DNA from: Leucobacter sp.
GTDB lineage: Bacteria > Actinomycetota > Actinomycetes > Actinomycetales > Microbacteriaceae
Assembly: GCA_012510755.1 (NCBI GenBank)
Contig: JAAZHL010000123.1
Coordinates: forward strand, 1-10,842
Reading direction: 5' to 3'
Length of the DNA stretch: 10,842 bases
The notes under the pieces are model-generated. The model was not told the DNA's origin, did not search any database, and worked only from the letters and a program-made list of their open reading frames with translations. The translations under genes were made by a program, and so were the position numbers. This document shows, piece after piece, positions 6,733 to 10,842 of this stretch; position 1 is the first letter of the stretch; each line of letters opens with the position of its first letter.

Positions 6733-7479
6733 ATGAGTACACGTGAACCGCTCGTCGTCGTAGAAAATGTGCAGAAGCACTACGGTGACTTTCAGGCGTT
6801 GACCGACGTGAACCTCACCGTGGGCAAGGGCGAGGTGGTGGTGATCATCGGCCCGTCTGGCTCGGGCAAATCGACGCTGTGTCGCTCGATCAACCGCCTC
6901 GAGACTATTACCAGCGGTTCCATTCGCATTGACGGCAAAGAACTTCCTGCAGAGGGCAAGGGGCTTGCACAGTTGCGGGCCGAGGTCGGCATGGTGTTTC
7001 AGTCGTTCAACCTGTTCTCGCACCTGACGATTCTTGAGAATGTCACGTTGGGCCCGATCAAGGTGCGCGGGCTGAGCAAGTCGGCTGCCGAGAAAGAGGC
7101 GATGCAACTGCTGACCCGTGTGGGGGTTGAGAAGCAGGCCGCGAAGCTGCCCGCCCAGCTCTCTGGCGGTCAGCAGCAGCGTGTCGCGATTGCACGGGCG
7201 CTCGCCATGCATCCAAAAGTCATGCTGTTTGACGAGCCGACGAGCGCGCTCGACCCAGAGATGATCAACGAGGTGCTTGACGTCATGATTGGGCTCGCAA
7301 AAGAGGGCATGACCATGATCGTGGTCACGCACGAGATGGGTTTTGCTCGCAAAGCCGCAGACCGGGTTGTGTTCATGGCCGATGGTCAGATTGTTGAAGA
7401 AGCGACCCCACACGAGTTCTTCACGAACCCACAGTCAAACCGCGCCAAAGATTTTCTCTCGAAACTCATCACTAACTAA
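6733..7479 (+). CDS. gluA: Glutamate/polar amino acid ABC transporter ATP-binding protein GluA
   Basis: This is the ATPase of a polar amino acid uptake (PAAT) importer, 248 residues from the preferred start. Walker A GPSGSGKST is at 40-48, the Q-loop is in MVFQSFNLF (Q90), the signature LSGGQ is at 143-147, Walker B MLFDE ends at E168, the D-loop is SALD, and the H-loop is H200 in VVTHEMGFA. QSFNLFSHLTILENVTLGPIK and the end of the protein are very close to GlnQ/GluA. ATG 6733 was chosen because GGAG at 6724-6727 sits five bases ahead. ATG 6730 is an alternative, while TTG 6673 would add a 20-residue N-terminal extension without family support. It is followed by gluB, gluC and gluD in the order known from Corynebacterium glutamicum gluABCD. 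Glutamate as substrate is inferred from that order and from the GluD N-terminus. Glutamine or aspartate remain possible. Confidence 0.93.
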   Translation: MSTREPLVVVENVQKHYGDFQALTDVNLTVGKGEVVVIIGPSGSGKSTLCRSINRLETITSGSIRIDGKELPAEGKGLAQLRAEVGMVFQSFNLFSHLTILENVTLGPIKVRGLSKSAAEKEAMQLLTRVGVEKQAAKLPAQLSGGQQQRVAIARALAMHPKVMLFDEPTSALDPEMINEVLDVMIGLAKEGMTMIVVTHEMGFARKAADRVVFMADGQIVEEATPHEFFTNPQSNRAKDFLSKLITN

Positions 7480-7505
7480 CACCCGAGGTTGCCTCGTTTG
7501 GGGTG
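7480..7505 (+). repeat. Intercistronic hairpin between gluA and gluB
   Basis: CGAGG at 7484-7488 and CCTCG at 7492-7496 form a five-base-pair stem with a three-base loop. CACCC at 7480-7484 can alternatively pair with GGGTG at 7501-7505. The stem begins right after the gluA stop and is followed by GTTTG, not a long T-run, so a complete terminator is unlikely. It could slow RNA decay or partly attenuate. Confidence 0.45.
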
Positions 7506-7533
7506 GCCTCACATTGAATGAAGGGAACGCATC

Positions 7534-8457
7534 ATGCGATTCAAGAAAGTATTTGCATCGGTTGGCCTCGTGGCTGCCGCTGCCCTCGCGCTTACGGGCT
7601 GCAACAGTGGCACCCCCGGCGCTACTGACGGTGGCACCGACACTGACACCGGTAACGGCGGCGACACCAGCTCGGCGCTGTGGGAGGTGGCCGAGGGCTT
7701 CGCTCTCGATGGCAGCCCCACGTTTGAGAAGATTCAAGAACGCGGCAAGGTCGTTATTGGTGTGAAAGAAGACCAGCCTGGTCTCGGCTACCTCGACAAC
7801 GTGACCGGTGAACGCAGCGGCTTCGACGTTGATATTGCACGTTGGATTGCGGCGTCGATCGGCTTTGACGAAGACCAGATCGAATACAAGGCGATTGCTT
7901 CGGCAAACCGCGAGCAGGCGATCATGAACGACGACATTGACTACTATGTCGGCACTTACTCGATTACCGACAAGCGCAAGGCTGACATCGACTTCGCCGG
8001 CCCCTACTTTGTCACCGGTCAGGGTCTGTTGATTCGCCAGGGCGATACCGACTACCAGTCTCTCGTAGAGCTCGAAGGCTTTACAGTGTGCTCGGCAACC
8101 GGTTCGACCCCGATTCAGAACATCAAAGAGAACTTCCCGGGCATCAAAACCCAAGAGTTCGATCTCTACTCAGCATGTGTTGAGAATTTGGTGAACAACC
8201 AGGTCGACGCAGTGACCACTGACCAGGCAATTCTGATTGGTTACGCTGCGCAAGACCCCGAAAACCTGATGGTGACGAGCGGTCCGCTGCTCACTGAAGA
8301 GCTCTACGGCATCGGCCTGACCAAGGGCGACGACACGCTGCGTGCACACATCAACGATCTGTTCACCGGTGGTGGCAGCATCTGGCAGGGCATCTTTGAT
8401 AAGAACCTTGGTGACTCGGGCATCGTCATCGCTCAACCAGCGGTTGACGCTTACTAA
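7534..8457 (+). CDS. gluB: Glutamate/polar amino acid ABC transporter substrate-binding lipoprotein GluB
   Basis: This is a 307-residue secreted lipoprotein that captures the amino acid for the GluC/GluD permease. The signal peptide (RFKK, then a hydrophobic run) ends in lipobox L-T-G-C with Cys23 lipidated. Residues 24-47 are a Gly/Thr/Asp-rich linker of low complexity, usual for actinobacterial lipoproteins. The binding domain starts with RGKVVIGVKEDQPGLGYLD and continues with GFDVDIARWIA, the standard opening of family 3 solute-binding proteins. YYVGTYSITDKRKADIDFAGPYF, CSATGSTP and VDAVTTDQAIL follow in order. Cys residues in VCSATG and YSACVENL may form the disulfide seen in GluB-like proteins. 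AAGG about 11 bases before ATG 7534 acts as ribosome site. Hairpins on both sides of this gene could raise its RNA level relative to the permeases. Glutamate specificity is inferred. Confidence 0.93.
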   Translation: MRFKKVFASVGLVAAAALALTGCNSGTPGATDGGTDTDTGNGGDTSSALWEVAEGFALDGSPTFEKIQERGKVVIGVKEDQPGLGYLDNVTGERSGFDVDIARWIAASIGFDEDQIEYKAIASANREQAIMNDDIDYYVGTYSITDKRKADIDFAGPYFVTGQGLLIRQGDTDYQSLVELEGFTVCSATGSTPIQNIKENFPGIKTQEFDLYSACVENLVNNQVDAVTTDQAILIGYAAQDPENLMVTSGPLLTEELYGIGLTKGDDTLRAHINDLFTGGGSIWQGIFDKNLGDSGIVIAQPAVDAY

Positions 8458-8466
8458 GTCTGCATG

Positions 8467-8499
8467 TGTCGGGGGTGGGCAGTCAGCCCGCCCCCGACA
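8467..8499 (+). repeat. Strong intercistronic stem-loop between gluB and gluC
   Basis: TGTCGGGGGTGGGC (8467-8480) pairs with GCCCGCCCCCGACA (8486-8499) over 14 base pairs with one G-U wobble and a five-base loop AGTCA. It starts nine bases after the gluB stop. There is no following T-run: the next bases are the separate palindrome TCAGAATTCTGA (8501-8512). Hairpins after binding-protein genes commonly protect the upstream RNA and lower expression of downstream permeases, which suits this location. Partial termination is the alternative. Confidence 0.8.
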
Positions 8500-8513
8500 T
8501 TCAGAATTCTGAG

Positions 8514-8520
8514 AAGGAGG
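8514..8520 (+). promoter_or_regulatory. Near-consensus ribosome binding site of gluC
   Basis: AAGGAGG lies seven bases before ATG 8528 and is a near-perfect complement to the 16S rRNA 3' end, much stronger than the other ribosome sites in the window. It fixes the gluC start and may compensate for reduced RNA beyond the upstream hairpin. Confidence 0.75.
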
Positions 8521-8527
8521 AGGACGC

Positions 8528-9184
8528 ATGGACGTCATCTTCGCAAACCTCGACCTCTGGGGTGAGGCGATCAAGAACACACTGCTGGTGTTCTTCGGTG
8601 GTGGGGCAATTGCGTTGGTGCTTGGCATCATCGTGGGTGCCATGCGCGTGTCACCCGTGCCAATCGCACGCGCTATCGGAACGGTGTACGTGAATATCGT
8701 TCGCAACACACCACTGACGCTCGTGTTTTTCTTCTTTGTTCTCGGCTACCCCGCCCTTGGTCTTCCGCGCATGAGCCTGGTGACACTGGGCATCATTGCA
8801 ATCGGCATCTACACCGCAACCTATGTTGCCGAGGTGCTGCGTGCGGGCATCAACACCGTGCCGGTTGGGCAGGCCGAGGCTGCCCGTGCAATCGGCCTCC
8901 CCTTTGGCCAGGTGATGACACTCGTCGTACTGCCACAGGCGTTTCGTTCAGTCGTGCCGCCAATGATGAGCGTGTTTATCGCTCTGCTCAAGAACACGAC
9001 GGTAGCCGCTGGTTTCTCGATCTCCGAGCTCGCAGCCCTGCGCGCAACGATCAATGACGCGGCTGGCCGACCAGGCAGCCCCATGGAGGTGCTGCTCTGG
9101 GTGGCAGTCATCTTTGTTGCCATGGTGATGGTGCTGAGCCTCATTCAGAACCGCCTTGAGAAGAGATGGAGAATCGTGCGATGA
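8528..9184 (+). CDS. gluC: Glutamate/polar amino acid ABC transporter permease GluC
   Basis: This is a 218-residue inner-membrane permease of the HisM/GlnP type. It starts with the characteristic LDLWGEAIKNTLLVFFGGG (the W..G...T region before the first span). RNTPLTLVFFFFVLG follows at about 59-73, and the EAA coupling loop (EAARAIGL, about 117-124) contacts the ATPase. About five membrane spans are predicted. The stop TGA is overlapped by the gluD ATG (ATGA at 9181-9184), so the two permeases are translationally coupled and would normally form a heterodimer. The frame is intact over its full length, unlike its partner gluD. The C-terminal charged tail NRLEKRWRIV is usual for the family. Confidence 0.93.
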   Translation: MDVIFANLDLWGEAIKNTLLVFFGGGAIALVLGIIVGAMRVSPVPIARAIGTVYVNIVRNTPLTLVFFFFVLGYPALGLPRMSLVTLGIIAIGIYTATYVAEVLRAGINTVPVGQAEAARAIGLPFGQVMTLVVLPQAFRSVVPPMMSVFIALLKNTTVAAGFSISELAALRATINDAAGRPGSPMEVLLWVAVIFVAMVMVLSLIQNRLEKRWRIVR

Positions 9185-10152
9185 GTACTTCAGTTCTTTA
9201 CGATGTTCCCGGCCCCAAGGCCATTCTGCGCAACCGAGTACTTGCCGTGGTCACAGTGGTCGTGGTCGGCGGGGTTCTCGCGTTCTTTCTCTACCGCTTC
9301 TACCTGTCGGGGCAGTTCTCTGCCACGAAGTGGGGCATCTTTACCTACGCAACAATCTGGGAGCAGATCTTTGCGTCACTCGGCTAGACACTCGCCGCGT
9401 TCGGGGCTGCTGCTGTCGGCAGCATCGCGCTTGGCTTCGTGCTCGCGATCGGACGACTCTCTGACCACAAATGGGTGAGAGTTCCGTTCACCACCGTGAC
9501 CGAACTGTTTCGTGCCGTGCCCGTGCTCGTCATGATGATGTTGCTCTACTACGGTCTGCCTTCGGTCGGTGTCAAGATGGACCCGTACTGGGCTGTCGTC
9601 ATCGCGCTGGTTGTGTACAACGGTTCGGTGCTTGCCGAGGCTCTGCGTGCCGGCATCGAGTCGCTGCCAAAGGGCCAGAAAGAAGCCGGGTATGCGATAG
9701 GTCTGCGCAAGAGCGGGGTCATGCGCCTGATCTTGCTGCCACAGGCGGTTCGCGCCATGCTGCCGGTCATTGTTGCGCAGCTGGTCGTCACGATGAAAGA
9801 CACGGCGCTCGGCTTCATTATTACCTACCCCGAACTGCTCTACTTGGCGAAGCAGCTCAGCAGCAACGTGCAGTTTGAGCGCCCACGGCTGCAGTCGTCG
9901 TTCGTCATCGGTGGCATCTACATCATCATGTGTCTGATTCTCTCGGGCATCGCCAAATGGCTTGAGGTGCGAACCAATAAGTCACCGAGGGTGCGTGGTC
10001 ACGGCGGTGCGGCCGTGGTTGTCGACTTCGGTGGCACAGAGGCCGGAGGCTCAGGGATAGCTACGGTTGCTGACCCGCGTCACCGACAGGGTGAAACGTT
10101 GACCGAGATTATTGCTACGCAGCAAGACGACGGCAAGAAGCACCAAGACTAG
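9181..10152 (+). pseudogene. gluD: Glutamate/polar amino acid ABC transporter permease GluD, interrupted by an in-frame TAG at codon 69
   Basis: This is the second permease of the importer, 324 codons including stops. The N-terminus SVLYDVPGPKA is typical of actinobacterial GluD, with a first membrane span at about residues 20-38 and GQFSATKWGIF. TAG at 9385-9387 falls between IFASLG and TLAAFG, just where the second span begins. The frame then runs on intact with family sequence: VTELFRAVPVLVMMMLLYYGLP, the EAA loop KEAGYAIGLRKSG near 167-179, and KDTALGFIITYPELLYLAKQL. It ends at TAG 10150-10152 after a hydrophilic tail of about 55 residues. GTG 9439 could restart, but no ribosome site precedes it and it would omit the second span. 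ATG 9181 is preferred over 9166 because of the ATGA overlap with gluC. Without readthrough the importer would lack a permease half. Family sure; the cause of the stop is unknown. Confidence 0.88.
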
Positions 10153-10162
10153 GCGGAACGAC

Positions 10163-10168
10163 TAAGCT
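10163..10168 (+). promoter_or_regulatory. Possible -10 element for a leaderless TSUP transcript
   Basis: TAAGCT fits TAnnnT and ends six bases before GTG 10175. No ribosome site precedes that GTG. This geometry is that of leaderless genes, which are common in actinobacteria. No convincing -35 is seen, so the support is modest. Confidence 0.35.
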
Positions 10169-10174
10169 GTATCA

Positions 10175-10842
10175 GTGCTCGAGGCTGCCCCAGACATTGC
10201 CCTTCTCTTTGAAGGCATCGACTGGGGCACCCTCGCACTCTTAGTTGCTGCAGCGTTTGCGGCCGGGTGGATCGACGCGGTTGTTGGCGGTGGCGGCCTC
10301 TTGCAGTTGCCCGCGCTGCTGCTCGCCGGCGTCACCCCGGTGCAGGCGCTCGCGACCAATAAGCTCGCTTCGATCTTCGGTACCGCCACCAGCAGCATCG
10401 CTTTCTATCGCAAGGTGCGCCCGAGCTTGGGCGACACGCTGCCGATGGCGGCGGTTGCGCTTGTCGGTTCGTTTGGTGGCGCTTCGGTGGCGGCCTTCTT
10501 GCCCGCATCACTTTTCAAGCCAATTATTGTGGTTGCACTGGTGGTGGTTGCGCTCATCACGCTGTTCAAGCCGCAGCTCGGCGTCGCAGCCGCGGTGCGA
10601 TTTCGGGGCGCGAAACACATCATTATTGCGGGGTGCATTGGTGCCGCGATCGGGTTCTACGATGGCGTGCTCGGGCCCGGCACGGGCACATTCTTGGTCT
10701 TCGCTCTCGTTGGCCTGCTGGGGGTCGACTTTCTGCAGGCGAGCGCCAAGGCGAAGATCGGCAACTTCGCGACCAACCTGGGCGCGCTGCTGTTCTTTAT
10801 TCCGTTGGGCGCCGTGCTCTGGCCGCTCGGCCTGGTGATGGC
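10175..10842 (+). CDS. TSUP-family (TauE/SafE-like) membrane transporter, 3' end beyond the window
   Basis: This frame stays open for 222 codons to the window end. It encodes a polytopic membrane protein of the TSUP family, members of which move sulfite, sulfoacetate or other small organosulfur anions. The first conserved block, WIDAVVGGGGLLQLPALLLAGV (about residues 32-53), followed by ALATNKLASIFGTATSSIAFYRK, is diagnostic. The second half repeats the pattern with GFYDGVLGPGTG from residue 160 and AKAKIGNFATNLGALL, the internal duplication of the family. Family members have about 250-260 residues, so only the last 30-40 are missing. GTG 10175 is the only sensible start, 22 bases after the gluD stop. 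Substrate cannot be told. A link to glutamate transport is not expected, and it probably forms its own transcription unit. Confidence 0.88.
   Translation, partial: MLEAAPDIALLFEGIDWGTLALLVAAAFAAGWIDAVVGGGGLLQLPALLLAGVTPVQALATNKLASIFGTATSSIAFYRKVRPSLGDTLPMAAVALVGSFGGASVAAFLPASLFKPIIVVALVVVALITLFKPQLGVAAAVRFRGAKHIIIAGCIGAAIGFYDGVLGPGTGTFLVFALVGLLGVDFLQASAKAKIGNFATNLGALLFFIPLGAVLWPLGLVM

Noticed and set aside
9439..10152. Separate short permease gene starting at GTG 9439
   Set aside because: It is the continuation of gluD after the TAG, has no ribosome site, and lacks the second membrane span.
1..10842. CRISPR array, tRNA, rRNA, insertion sequence or phage genes
   Set aside because: No regularly spaced repeats, RNA gene signatures, transposase motifs or inverted-repeat ends were seen; nearly all bases belong to recognised + strand genes.

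Overview
The window is a GC-rich, densely packed stretch with every gene on the + strand. It looks like an actinobacterium: gene order gluA-gluB-gluC-gluD as in Corynebacterium, a FurB/Zur-type regulator, many GTG starts, and ATGA/GTGA stop-start overlaps. The family Microbacteriaceae is a reasonable but weakly supported guess. No mobile element, CRISPR array, tRNA or rRNA was seen.

Region 1 (1-3487) is a high-affinity zinc (or related divalent metal) uptake operon. It holds the 3' part of a ZnuA-type binding protein with a His/Asp-rich loop, a ZnuC ATPase, two consecutive ABC-3 permeases, and a Zur repressor with all its zinc ligands. The genes overlap or nearly touch. The znuA reading frame carries two in-frame stops (TAG at 366, TAA at 429), yet the reading frame and family sequence continue intact on both sides of each.

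Region 2 (3502-6512) starts 14 bases after zur. It encodes an OmpR-family response regulator, a sensor histidine kinase and a TAXI-family (TRAP-associated) binding lipoprotein whose start overlaps the kinase stop. No TRAP membrane subunit is present. Region 3 (6513-10152) is a 220-base regulatory gap followed by gluA-gluB-gluC-gluD, a glutamate/polar amino acid ABC importer. The gap holds an 11-base-period direct repeat just upstream of a candidate -10 box. Hairpins lie on both sides of gluB. gluD has an in-frame TAG at codon 69. Region 4 (10175-end) is the start of a TSUP/TauE permease, possibly on a leaderless transcript.

The most interesting reading is a glutamate-sensing unit: a regulator/kinase pair (compare GluR-GluK of Streptomyces coelicolor) with a dedicated TAXI lipoprotein that could present ligand to the kinase, controlling the adjacent glutamate importer through the direct repeat. 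This is inference from gene order and family knowledge. The second notable signal is three premature stops in two transporter genes. All are single-codon, none involves a frameshift, and all are compatible with C-to-T changes from Gln codons. They could be true decay, sequence error, or readthrough.
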